Shown here: one piece after another, positions 35,201 through 45,177 of the stretch
Position numbering within the stretch: position 1 is the first letter of the stretch
How the letters are laid out: the number at the start of each line of letters is the position of its first letter
Source of the DNA: Symsagittifera roscoffensis
Taxonomy: Eukaryota; Xenacoelomorpha; Acoela; Convolutidae
Assembly: GCF_963678635.1 (NCBI RefSeq)
Contig: NC_087063.1
Span: forward strand, 7,968,386-8,032,385
Length of the DNA stretch: 64,000 nt
Direction: 5' to 3'
Position numbers and translations under genes: made by a program
Notes under the pieces: generated by a model
Databases searched by the model: none
What the model was told of the DNA's origin: nothing
What the model saw: the letters and a program-made list of their open reading frames with translations, nothing else

Positions 35201-36690
35201 CAAAACCAAAACATCATCAAAAGTTGAAAAACTCGAAAAATCTCCGAGAGGGAGGAAGTCTGAGAATAAAACTATGCGTTAAGTGCACCACAACTTGCTA
35301 CGCGCAAAATTTATCGATAAATCCAAAATTGAAGAAGATGGATGAAAAGTCCGTAAAAGGCAGAAACACAAGGAAATCAACTAACAACCCCCATTCTAAA
35401 ATGAATAAGAAATATAAGAAATTGCTGGAGCTTCAAGAAATGTCCGTGCTTCGTAAGCTAAGTCGAAAAGAAGTAAAGAGACCCACGGTAGTCCGAAAAC
35501 TAGCATTTTTTGCAAAGCAGTTAAAGTCATTTTTGGAAAAAAAACCCGCCCAGTCTCGGACCCCAGTCTTTTATCGCCAATGCATCGGCATTAAAACTGC
35601 GCCAAATGTCCTCAATCAGTCATTGAAGTTAAGTTTCTTATTAAGCGAGTTACCTCTTAATGTGGGAACTCGGCGAACATATTTGTTCACGTGAAGTAAA
35701 GCACCCCGTTGCAACAACCTTGCCAAACGTACATAAAAACATTTTGAAGACAAACTGTTTGTTTTTCTTCAAAATGTTAGTTCGTTCAAATACAAGTTAG
35801 CAACTGTCTTTAAGGCCATGAAGGATTTTCGTGTAGCTACTTTTTTCTGTACCGAAGCAAATTACCTTTTTTCTATCTTACGCCTTTTTTGAATGACCAA
35901 CTCAAAAGTCAACGTGAACTAGTTTCGAAGGACCCGCAAATTTTTGGAAAGGTCAATTTTATTTTTTCAAAACTTTTAACGGGGGAAATTGTAATTTAAG
36001 TGCCTGAGAAAATAGAGAATTTCAAAATCAATTCACAAGTAAATGAAACGTTTATAAAAATTGAATATAATGATTAACTTCAATTTTTGAACAAATGACA
36101 AAACACCATTGAACAAAATAAATACAAATTATATTGAGGAGGGTTTTCAACTAAAACAGTATTGTTGATATCAAACTAAACTGCGTAAATTAAATCAGCA
36201 TAAAATGTTTTTGAGCTAATACTGTATGAGCTTAGCTGGTCGTTTCAAAAATAACGAGAAACCTGGAGCAATGAAAAACATCAGATAAAGCTATTACATG
36301 GGCAACCCACCTCATTGGTCGAAAATATAAGAAAAACAAATTTTTATTCCCATGTACAACATGTTGAATAGAACCTACTTTTTTGAAGAAACAAAACATT
36401 TCAAAAGGCCCCCTTTCTTTTTCGATAGCACTCTTTTGAAAACCTTGGAAGAAAATCCAGAAAGCATCTAAAAGTGAGACCCTAAGCATCTTGAAAAATG
36501 ATCACTTCTGGCATGCCCTTTAAGAAAACTATATCACTTTTTCAAATTTTATCAGATTTAAATACGTTATCATTGCTCCCAGACAGTTGGTAAAACAAGG
36601 CTATTTTTTATAAAGATCTCAATATAAATATGCGACTTAAAGCTGTAACTGCTTATGTAAAAAATGAAATTGAATAAATCTGGCTGTCAT
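32236..36690. other. Gene-poor region with tRNA-derived repeats and microsatellites
   Basis: It contains a GATA-like microsatellite (~32,500-32,522), an AGT trinucleotide patch (~32,790-32,820), a tRNA-like module on the minus strand at ~33,828-33,891 (B box GGTTCTAATCC) and a member of the dispersed family at ~34,850-35,090. Another decayed member lies at ~35,500-35,720. No supported gene. Confidence 0.55.
34850..35090 (-). mobile_element. tRNA-derived dispersed repeat, copy D (degenerate)
   Basis: It shares GTCCGACAATTCA.TTTTT.AC at one side and the AATAAAGCAAGTTGAA and GGAAAAGTCTTGTTTCCGAT blocks at the other with the copy at 11.3 kb. The central tRNA-like part is heavily mutated. The shared outer blocks define an element of roughly 250 bp around the tRNA module. 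Confidence 0.5.
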
Positions 36691-38613
36691 TTAATTATTA
36701 AATGAGGACACTTTCAGTTCTGGTTTTTCAATCGTGGTTATCTCTTCGTCGTCTGAAGACAAAAGTTCCACTATTGGATTGGCCCAGTTATGATTATTGT
36801 TCAATTCGCATCTGGGTTTTCGATCACGCCTTCTGGTAGCACTGTCGGCTGCCTTCAGGTTGGAAGCTGTAGGATCTGATAGCACTTCATAACAGTCAAG
36901 TGATGATGTCGAGGAGTGGCACATTTCAAAATGAATTCCAGAATCGTTCGTAATTGAACCCGTTTCATCGCTGTCAATTTTGCTGAGAGGCAAAACCTCT
37001 AGTGAAGATACGCTTCCTTTCATTTCGCTTTCTTGGGAACTAACAATTGAGTTTTCGAATGACTTTTCAGCTAGTGTTCTATTTATTCGTCTCGTAGGCT
37101 TACTGCTGTTTTTCCGACGCTTGGCATTCTCAGACAACACTTTTTCTCCTAGCCGCTTCCGAACTTTTTCCATTTCCAAGCAAGGTAACGATACAGATGG
37201 ACAAGCAAGGTTTGACTCAGGTTCACTTGGCGGAGTATCATTTTCGACGCTGTGATCAGAGCTTTCCGAATTCCTGCTAGGGGTATCAGGTCTACATACT
37301 TTTATCACGTCGTCTATAACGCGCTCAAAACAGCTCTTTGTCAAAACTTCTCGGGCTAAACTTCTGTCGTTTTTATCGGGTTTCGAAAACCCTGCTTTGG
37401 GTAAATAATCATCTTTCCGTTGATCGCTTCGATCCTGTCTGTAGATACCATTGCACTTAATTTCTTTGCTTTCAGAACGCTTCAAATCTATGGCGGCAAA
37501 GACTGCTTTCCACTGTGAATCAATAGCACATTTTGTAGTTGATAGCTTAGGATTATCTTTAGAAGAATTTGCATATGCTAAACTATCACTTGCGTGAGAA
37601 AAACTTAATGCTTGTCTTGGCAAGGGAATGCTACAGACTGTGCCTGATGCACCACTGAAGTCTTCATCTAGACAATTAACCGGTTCGGAAAAAGATGACA
37701 AAATTAAGTCATCTTTTTCAACGTTGATTGCAATGCCATCTGAGTGACTATTGCGCATATATGACAAACTATTTTCTCGATTCAAAGTTGGCTCAGAAAT
37801 GGTACAACTGTTTATTGTATCTTGTTCAGGACAAAAGGAATGCAAAGTATTTGCTGTGATCGGTCCATTACCAGCGTTATTCACACCAGCAACAAACGAG
37901 CTACCAGACACGCTTCCTAACGAGTCAACAGTATTGCCTGCTTTCTGTTCATCGAAACGCGTGAGAGTAAGTTTTGGCTTTCTGATTACCCTTTTCTTCG
38001 AGTGAGATTGTTTCCAAACTTTATCAACCTTGCGTTTTGTGCACAGCATCTTTAGACCACCCTTCTGGACAAAGTCTTCAAGTTTTTCAATTTGGTCTGA
38101 ATACTGCGATGTATCGAAACCTATAGGCTTAATTTTCACAGATCTCAGAAAAATTTGGTCTACAGCCTTTAGGCCATCATTCTTTAGTAATTTTGCAAGA
38201 GTAGAAGAATTTTTTTGCAGTCTAATTAGCGGCTCTACATTAATGGGGTTTTTACTTGAATCCCCACTGTGACTATTCTGTCTTCCGCCTTCAATTTTGA
38301 ATCTGCGCAATTGTATACTGAGGTGATCAGCTCTGCATTTATGAACTTTAAGATTTTCAATGGAAATCGTAATAAAATCATCATCGCAGAGCGGACACAA
38401 ATCATCAACTTTATATTCACTAGGTCTCATGTCAAAATCATATGGGAATTCTTCTCCAACGTGGAAGTAATGATCTATCAAATTGGTCCATTTTCGAACG
38501 CATTTTGTGTTTCGCCGTTTCTTCGTATAGGATTTTTTTTCTTCACTGCTGTTTTGAGATTTCAAGAAAATACCAAATGATCCCAAAAAGTCAAGTTTCT
38601 TTTTCCCATTCAT
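36691..38613 (-). CDS. Unrecognised ~640-residue K/S-rich protein with C2H2-like knuckle and SIM-like tail
   Basis: A long open frame on the minus strand ends with TAA at 36,691-36,693. The ATG at 38,611-38,613 gives ~640 residues. An earlier ATG at 38,661 and an acceptor-like TTTTTCAG just upstream of the later ATG mean the true start may be in an upstream exon. Near residue 70 is CPLCDDDF...VHKC...H, a zinc-knuckle-like C-x2-C...H-x-C pattern that is not a canonical C2H2 or UBZ spacing. The middle is basic (KKRVIRKPKL; KRRKNSSKPTRR) and low in complexity. The C-terminus PIVELLSSDDEE is a good match to a SUMO-interaction motif. A nuclear, chromatin- or DNA-repair-associated role is inferred; no family is recognised. 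Its intact length in this repeat-rich region argues for selection. Confidence 0.75.
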   Translation of the reverse strand: MNGKKKLDFLGSFGIFLKSQNSSEEKKSYTKKRRNTKCVRKWTNLIDHYFHVGEEFPYDFDMRPSEYKVDDLCPLCDDDFITISIENLKVHKCRADHLSIQLRRFKIEGGRQNSHSGDSSKNPINVEPLIRLQKNSSTLAKLLKNDGLKAVDQIFLRSVKIKPIGFDTSQYSDQIEKLEDFVQKGGLKMLCTKRKVDKVWKQSHSKKRVIRKPKLTLTRFDEQKAGNTVDSLGSVSGSSFVAGVNNAGNGPITANTLHSFCPEQDTINSCTISEPTLNRENSLSYMRNSHSDGIAINVEKDDLILSSFSEPVNCLDEDFSGASGTVCSIPLPRQALSFSHASDSLAYANSSKDNPKLSTTKCAIDSQWKAVFAAIDLKRSESKEIKCNGIYRQDRSDQRKDDYLPKAGFSKPDKNDRSLAREVLTKSCFERVIDDVIKVCRPDTPSRNSESSDHSVENDTPPSEPESNLACPSVSLPCLEMEKVRKRLGEKVLSENAKRRKNSSKPTRRINRTLAEKSFENSIVSSQESEMKGSVSSLEVLPLSKIDSDETGSITNDSGIHFEMCHSSTSSLDCYEVLSDPTASNLKAADSATRRRDRKPRCELNNNHNWANPIVELLSSDDEEITTIEKPELKVSSFNN

Positions 38614-38749
38614 TGTTATGACGGCCTGAAAAACTGAAAAATGCCTATTGCGTCCTAGCATTGCGAACAGATGATTGACCCTCACCAAAAGCAGGAAATC
38701 TCAACAAAAATATAACATGATGCATGTTTAAGTCAAACAAATTGAATTT

Positions 38750-38850
38750 TGTAACAGTCGCCCCGAAAGTACATACAATCGCAAAGTGAGACCTAACCCA
38801 ATGGCGATTGGCTAGCGTCAAGATTAATACCTACGTGCTTTTCAACATCG
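38750..38850. repeat. Partial copy of the ~770-bp direct repeat
   Basis: TGTAACAGTCGCCCCGAAAG followed by a TGGCTAGCGTC.A block matches, with substitutions, the first ~100 bp of the repeats starting at 38,961 and 58,950. The rest of the unit is missing. Confidence 0.6.
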
Positions 38851-38960
38851 TACACTAAAGGCAATTCAAAGTAAGATCGTGTCGAAGAGTGTCTCAATGT
38901 ATAAGAGCTAGCGGTCGAATTATGCAAATTAACTAAAGACATGCTGAAATTAGTGAACTC

Positions 38961-39736
38961 TGTAACATTAGCCCGGAAGTACATATTGACGGAAAATAAA
39001 GCTAGGTTCTAAAACGACTGGCTAGCGTCTAAACACAGTTCTACATGCTTTTGACCGTCTCTGGCAAAGCCAGTTCTTCTGGTGGTCTTTCTCACATCGG
39101 GTCGACAAAAAAAACGTTACTGTTTCCGGCTTCGATCAGAATGCTCTAATTAACTTAATTTTATGCAAAAATAGTGAGCTCATGTCATGGCTGGGTCTCA
39201 GTATCCCCAGACCACGAGGTCACTCCTAAAAACAGGGCTACTACTTATTTATCATATTACTATTGTTTTTGTTCAGTAGACAAAAATCATCATCTCCATC
39301 GAAGATGGATCAACCCTTTCCCTTAACTCCTAGCTTCTCATGATCTGAAAATGAATATAGATGTTACTTGAATTCAACTCAGGACATCTCCAGGAAGCTG
39401 AAAACTTATGAAATACAGTTTGAGTTCTCCTCCCGAGACCCCTCCGGATTCTGGAATCCGGGGAAATAACGTCCTTATTTCTTTCAGGAAGGCTGGAAAC
39501 GCCGTTCCAACACCCTTCCTAATTCTCGGGATTCGCGTTGAAACTATTGTAGCGGCACAATCGTTACAACTCGGAACGGTCTTCGTATAGTTTTATTCAA
39601 TCTCGATCAGTATCATACGATCTCCATTTTCTGCTTTTCTTTACGAATTCTCTTGTTCTTCTCTGCCTGAGACTACTGTTGTTGTGTTTTCGCCGTTTCA
39701 GTTGGTGCGAAATTTCGACGTTGTCACGTGTCTTTC
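38961..39736. repeat. ~775-bp direct repeat, copy 1 (left of the retroelement cluster)
   Basis: It begins TGTAACATTAGCCCGGAAG and ends TGTCACGTGTCTTTC. It is colinear and highly similar to 58,950-59,719. It contains an 8-bp stem hairpin CCGGATTC..GAATCCGG and GATTGTAGCGGCACAATC. It lacks the TG...CA ends of typical LTRs, and no target-site duplication is seen around the pair. It is best treated as a dispersed repeat of unknown class. Confidence 0.85.
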
Positions 39737-40299
39737 AAAACTTAAAACATCTTTTCTGACTTTTAGTGCCAATGTATCGATTTAAAACTTTTTCTCCTAG
39801 GTTTCTCCTGCCATCCAACAAACTAAAATTATCCTAAGCTTCTTCCCTTCGGAAATTTAGTTGTTATTGGTCCTGATTATTAAAATTAAGGAACTCGGTG
39901 GTTAGAGGGAACAATGAAATAATCTCCCTTTTCAAGGATTACCCAAGCTTTTCTTATCACCACGAAGTGATCAGTCGTCTTGTCTTATTTGATTTAATAC
40001 AATCATGCACGCTGGAATATTTAATATACTCTCCACTCAAGCCTTTCTAAATAAATGGTAAGTGTCTCCAAAGCCACTAACGAAAATCATAACGCAAATT
40101 TATAAATGCAACGAATTCTTTAATCTTCAAAACGCAACTAAATATTTTCTATTCAGTTTCAATGGTAAACTTAGTTGCTTTGTCACTCATTTGAGTTTTT
40201 CTCACACAAAACAATTCTGAGTTTTGACTTCTTCTGCTTCGTTGCTTTTTTGTGTACTTCCTTGTCAAAGAGCTCGACCTCCATTTCGTCCAGTCGCTC
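39737..40299. other. Spacer between direct repeat and Gypsy 3' region
   Basis: No coding signal recognised. It could contain the 3' LTR of the Gypsy element, but I could not match it to the far end near 56.2-56.6 kb. Confidence 0.4.
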
Positions 40300-40898
40300 C
40301 TAGAAGACTCGGTTCATCCAGGCTTTTCCTTCTATACTATCAATGAGGATCATCCGTCCAGCATTACGACTCGCCAGATTTCTCAGTATGCTGTTCCACC
40401 TGATGACTCCTTCGTTATGCCTCCTTCCTGCCGATGTCAACGTTCTCGTGCTCATCGGTACGGTGCCGACGGTCAGTACCGCGCAATTGAACTTCTGCCA
40501 GAGAGTAGTGAATAGGCACACCATCATCGAATCCCATTGTGCCTCTTCCTCATCTGAACCTCTGGACATATTTATTGTCCCTATTAGGATCATTATGTTA
40601 GGTATCCTTCCTGGTTTCATTAACTCCACCGTTCGATATAGCTGGGCTATCGTGGAACCTTCAAAGCCATCACCGTGGTGATCCAAGATGTCCTCAGATT
40701 TTGGAGAACTCTCACCAAACTGTCACCCAGTATCAAATGAGATGTCCCGAGCGGCGGTTGTTGCATGTTTATCGCTGGACTCCAAATCGACCGATTAAAG
40801 CAGGCTCGCGAATCCGCATCCGAAATTTCCGTGAAGTTATTCTTCACCTGGTTGTTCTTCTGCACATCAAAAACTCGGGACACTTTCTTTATTGGCAT
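40300..40898 (-). pseudogene. Gypsy 3' ORF: SGNH/GDSL hydrolase domain
   Basis: Two adjacent frames on the minus strand together show block I HLILGDSLVRVL (catalytic Ser, ~40,709-40,738), then a block III-like LIGTIN and a RHNEGVIRWN region. The expected C-terminal D-x-x-H is absent: DSIEGKAWMNRVF follows directly, so the catalytic His segment seems deleted. Esterases of this fold occur in some non-LTR ORF1 proteins. Here it is downstream of integrase. Frameshifts make it non-functional. Confidence 0.65.
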
Positions 40899-41655
40899 TT
40901 CTCTTTTTTTTTCTCAGGGGCTCCAGATGACTTTGCTGGTAACGTGACACTGTCAGCTCCCGTTTTCTTTATCGTTGCTTGGGAGAGTTTTAGTCTGCCC
41001 GTGTCGTCGATTCGTCCATAGGTTGCAGTCACCCCGGAACCTGGCGTATTCCTATTAGCGACTAGTCTTCCAACTGTTTCTGTCATTTCCGCACTGTCTG
41101 CTCCACGACTGAGTCACCTAGGGTATCACTTGGGTCCGAGATCGTCACTCTTCCTGCCGTAGTCGGGGGTCGCACCTCCGTCCTTTGACTTAATTTGCGA
41201 GGCGTTAGGATCTCCATCGGGGAATCCCTTGCAGGTATCGCTTTTTCTACTGCCATCGTCAACGCCAGTCGTTCCGATTGCTCTTTATATTCTTGCCTCA
41301 AGCGTTCTATTTCTTGACCCTGTTTCTTGGTACAATCTTCAAATTTTTTCTTCCAGATATCCCTGTCTTCTTCGACACTGAGCATAGTCTTAGTCACTTG
41401 ATCTGGCTCTCTTCTGGTCTTCTCCAGCTCTTGCATCGTTCTGTTGATATCTTGCATCGTCTCGTTCGTCTGAAATTCTTCTTCTACTCTCGCCCTCTTT
41501 GGTGGCACAGCTGCTCTCAGTTGTGAACTAGACGGGGCAGCCTCACTCCTCATCTCCTGATGCCTTCTTCTCAGACCAGGTTGGCAGAGGCAGAGGCATC
41601 TCACCTGGTTGGTAGGTCCGGAAACTTCCCAACCTAGGCTCGTTCGCCAAGTCAC
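40889..41655 (-). pseudogene. Gypsy 3' ORF: coiled-coil region preceding the SGNH domain
   Basis: Two overlapping frames (41,083-41,655 and 40,889-41,086) read continuously in sense. There is a proline/arginine start, then a long heptad-like segment rich in E, K, Q (NRTMQELEKTRREPDQVTK and EIERLRQEYKEQSERLA). After that comes a Ser/Thr-rich linker leading into the SGNH hydrolase. This arrangement resembles a gag- or ORF1-like accessory protein with an oligomerising N-terminus. Confidence 0.6.
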
Positions 41656-41718
41656 TTCCTGAGAGAGCTCCGTTCCTCCACCTCCTTACCCTCATGTTTG
41701 GGCGTCGAGTACTCCTCT

Positions 41719-41931
41719 TTATCCATATGCGGCCATCAATAAGACTTCCGTGGGGCGGTCCTCGCGGTTATCATGCCCTAAGATGTTTATTAAGGCAACC
41801 AGCAGCATGACTAAGTCTGGGTCCTCCAGAGAGAAGTCTCGATCCATCAGCCGACGATAGATGGCATCTATCATCAGTCCTACATACGCCTCCGCTACGT
41901 CCATCAGATCATTCAAATCAAAGTTTTCCAT
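41719..41931 (-). CDS. Start of the Gypsy accessory protein
   Basis: A 70-codon frame begins MENFDLNDLMDVAEAYVGLM and is acidic and helical-looking. It precedes the coiled-coil frames by ~65 bp in the same orientation and probably forms the N-terminus of the accessory protein, now cut off by a stop. No family recognised. Confidence 0.4.
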   Translation of the reverse strand: MENFDLNDLMDVAEAYVGLMIDAIYRRLMDRDFSLEDPDLVMLLVALINILGHDNREDRPTEVLLMAAYG

Positions 41932-42329
41932 TTCGTTAGATTCGGTTTAATTATCAGTTTGCTCAATTGAAATCTGATGAATAAATAAATGACCAATCAG
42001 GATCTAGAAAAGAGGTCACGAATATCACATTTGTCAACGTTACTCTAATTTTGTATTAAAATTTATTTAAAACAGTCAGATAAAAATATTTTGATCTTGA
42101 AATGTATTAAAATCAGTCTATTGCTAAAATTTTGGAATTCGACCTAAGAATGGACAGTCCAAACTTTGGATCTATTCCTAAGATCGTCATTCGATTATAC
42201 ATTGTCACTAATCCCTTCGTTCCCAGGATCTTAATAACATAACACATAAGACACAACATATCACACACAACGCACATCTATGACACCTTCCTGCATGCAA
42301 CCTAAACTCAGCCTATACTCAAATAATAT

Positions 42330-42760
42330 TTCTTATGTAAGTATACATGTATGTTAGTATCAGAAAAGATTACGTGTATCAGTGTAAGTATACATGTATG
42401 TTAGTATCAGAAAAGATTACGTGTATCAGTGCATATACCTACCGTGGATGCAGTCGTCCTAGGTTCACGTCGTATACTGAAAGCGAGAGTTCATTTACCT
42501 CCCTCTCCACAAGGAAGTCTCTCAGTCTCGTCAAGGACAAGAGCAAAATTTCCGGGTCCACATGCCGCTTCTCCGTTGTCCTCGTCACCAAGAAGCATAA
42601 ATACTTTCCTGGTATCTGCGAAGTCGCCGGAGGCAAGGCTGCTACGCCTCCTATTCCTGGTCTTTGCCTCCAAAGGAATACATGTGCTATTTGTAAGTAT
42701 AAAATCGCAATCTGTCAATATTATGCTACTTGAGTACTCATTTGGCAAGTTAAAATAAGA
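42330..42760 (-). pseudogene. Degenerate macro domain within the Gypsy element
   Basis: On the minus strand the frame reads RPGIGGVAALPPATSQIPGK, then YLCFLVTRTT, LLLSLTRLRDFLVEREVNEL, then GRLHPR, a stop, and YALIHVIFSDTNIHVYL. The pattern (a GGVA loop, a YxxxLVT strand, then a helix of the SLxxLRxxLxE type and a final LIxxVFxDTxI helix-strand) matches ADP-ribose-binding macro domains of the OARD1 type. The substrate-loop G-C-G motif is not kept, an internal stop is present and the N-terminal part seems shortened or frameshifted. So it is a relic. It follows the integrase tail with no obvious break, suggesting it belongs to the Gypsy element. Confidence 0.55.
42337..42430. repeat. 47-bp tandem duplication at the end of the macro domain
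   Basis: GTAAGTATACATGTATGTTA starts at 42,337 and again at 42,384; the unit is 47 bp and both copies are identical by eye. It duplicates the last ~15 codons of the macro-domain reading frame. Confidence 0.92.
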
Positions 42761-43232
42761 CTCAACTACTCTGCCTATGTCCGGTTTCTTAGGGTCTTCG
42801 CCTGATTCTGCATTAGATCACCTGTCTCTCTTGCTATTCTTAATTTTTTTGTTAAAATTTTTCCAGTGTGGGTAAGTCCTACCCCCACTCCCCGGACCAA
42901 AGTATCCATCGACGTCCCCGTCGATCGCATACCGGATTTTAAATCGAGGTTGGATGCAGGAATGAGTAATTGCCTTTCCTGGGCAGCCCAGGAAGGATCA
43001 TCTCTTTCGGTTTTTATTTACTTCATACTCTCATGATCTGCAACTTGAATCGTGACACTGGTCTCCTTTGGGTCCGACGTCATTTCGTTTAGTCATTCCA
43101 AGACAAGCAGATTCGTCAAGTCTTGTTAGTAAGATCGCTGTTGCTCGTCGTCGAATTCTACCTCGAATTTAGACCGGTGATCGATCCACTCCTCGTCGCG
43201 GTCGTCGACTATGTCGATGTCTTATGAAACGC

Positions 43233-44165
43233 TTATTTTTCTACACCCACCACATCTTCCACTATCTTCTTCAGATCTTTTCTGTCCACTACGAAGTCAT
43301 CTCCGTAAAGATTGTATTTCTTCGTGAGTCTTTTCCTGTCACTCTGTCGAGTCTGTATCGTAAACGGAAGGTCTGGTTCCAAATTCTTGGGGACCTCCAT
43401 CTGTTCGGGATCTTGCCAGTCCTCTTCTGTGTAAGGTAAGGTTTCTTCATCTGCTTTAATCACCTCATTGGGATCCAGGTCCAGTGGTGGACTTGATCCT
43501 TCCTCGACGACCTCATTCCCATAATTCTTTCCCCTTGTGCCCTTCTCATTGACCTCGCAGTCAGGGTCCATCATCAGATAATCCCCCTCTTCCATGTCTG
43601 CAGGTATACACCAGTCTTCCAGTCTTCCATAGATGGGTTGTGTGGCTTAATATTTTCGTAGTGAGCGGCTCGGCCGGTAGTCAGTCTGTAAAAACATCCC
43701 TCCTGGTGCACTTCCGTAACCATGAAGGGTCCCCTCCACTTCTTTAGGAGCTTTTTTGTTACTTTCGGTGGTATAACGTTTTGAAATACCCATACGTAGC
43801 CTCCTACCGAGTAAGCTTTTGCACCAGCTCCTTTTTTATCGAATCTCGCCTTATTTCCTCTGCCTTGCCTGTGCCTGCTGAGTGTTTCGTCTGCACAAGT
43901 CGTTTAGCTCTTGTTGACGTCTAATCACATCCTTTACGTAGTACTGTGGTGATGTTTTCTTTCCCTCATACTCTGGGTAAAAGAAATTCAGAGGCAAAGT
44001 TTTCTCGTGTCCGGTTAACATCATGTGTGGACTAACTCCGGTAGTGATGTGTTGCGCGCTGTTGTAAGCTCCCATCACCTGTGGAAGGTATCTTTCCCAA
44101 TCGGTCATGTACCTGGAACAATATACCCTCAGCATCGACACCAACGTCCGATTTTGCCTCTCCAC
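43233..44165 (-). pseudogene. Gypsy integrase C-terminal half and tail
   Basis: The 43,851-44,165 frame begins MERQNRTLVSMLRVYC and reads YLPQVMGAYNSAQHITTGVS, the conserved end of the integrase core including the region around the third catalytic residue. A GPY/F-type module follows (KKLLKKWRGPFMVTEVH, ~43,690-43,750). An acidic tail to 43,233 (EEDWQDPEQMEVP) completes the polyprotein. Upstream core sequence (to ~44.8 kb) is broken by stops. Confidence 0.8.
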
Positions 44166-45177
44166 TCAGCCATTCGTCTGGGGATGGTATGTTGTGGAGT
44201 GAGCTTGGGCCACCTGTGAGCGTCTCATGAGCTCTTTCGTAAATTCTCCCACGAAAGCTGTTCCGTTATCCGATTGAAACGTCATCGGACAACTGTGTCT
44301 CCCTATATATATATATTTCCTGGTGGTCAATCTGCACCACCTCGTTAAATTCAGATGACTCGATCGACTGCAAGAAAAATCGCAATTTCCTTGGATCCCA
44401 GGCCACTCAAAGCGCTTCAGAATCCTCTGGTATACTTTGTCAATTCCCTGATAAAAATTCTGTCTGATAGAGTTGCGGCAACACTATCGCGTTGTATTTG
44501 TACAGGACTTTGTCTTCTTTTCTTCTCTTACAAGCCACGATCCCGTCCTTGTTCAGAAATATCCTTTCCTCTTTTTGCATAAAGTACTGTCTCAGAATAC
44601 GGTAACCGTCTTCCTACAGGTCACCTTTGTCTGGTGTTCCATTTTCGATCCACATTTTCAAGTTACTCGTCATGCGGTCATTTCTTTGTGCTCCTAGTAG
44701 GTCTGAGAGTCTGTATCTCGCTTTCAAGTAAATCTTCATGACCCTCAATTGACTATTTATTTCTTCAGGCTGATGCGTGTCATCTTCCATCTTCACGCAT
44801 CAAAATTTCGCCAATGGCACTGTCTCTTGTCTGAAGGGTTGAAGATCATTCCTGACTACTTCTTTCTCCGGCTGCAAAATCATCGATAGTTTCGATACCG
44901 CTATTGTTTCAAGATCATCCGCTGCGTTGTCAAAGACTGTTTCGCTGGGTACCAGGTAGCGATCACGCTCAGGGCTTGATACACCTCTCTGTCCAGGTCT
45001 CTTGCTCGAGTCTCCACTAGTAACGTGTGGATCGCTAGCTCTGACAATTCCGATTCTGTGCTCGAGTTCCTGTCTGAGTGAGTGTCAATTCCTAAATTCC
45101 TCGAGTTGTCATCAACGGAAAAATCTGTCACTGAGCATGTTTCTTCTTCGGGATCAGTTTTTATGCGCTCTGCTCAT

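Noticed and set aside
35170-35694. 174-codon plus-strand frame
   Set aside because: Lys/Asn-rich, and its C-terminal third is a decayed tRNA-derived repeat; no family resemblance.
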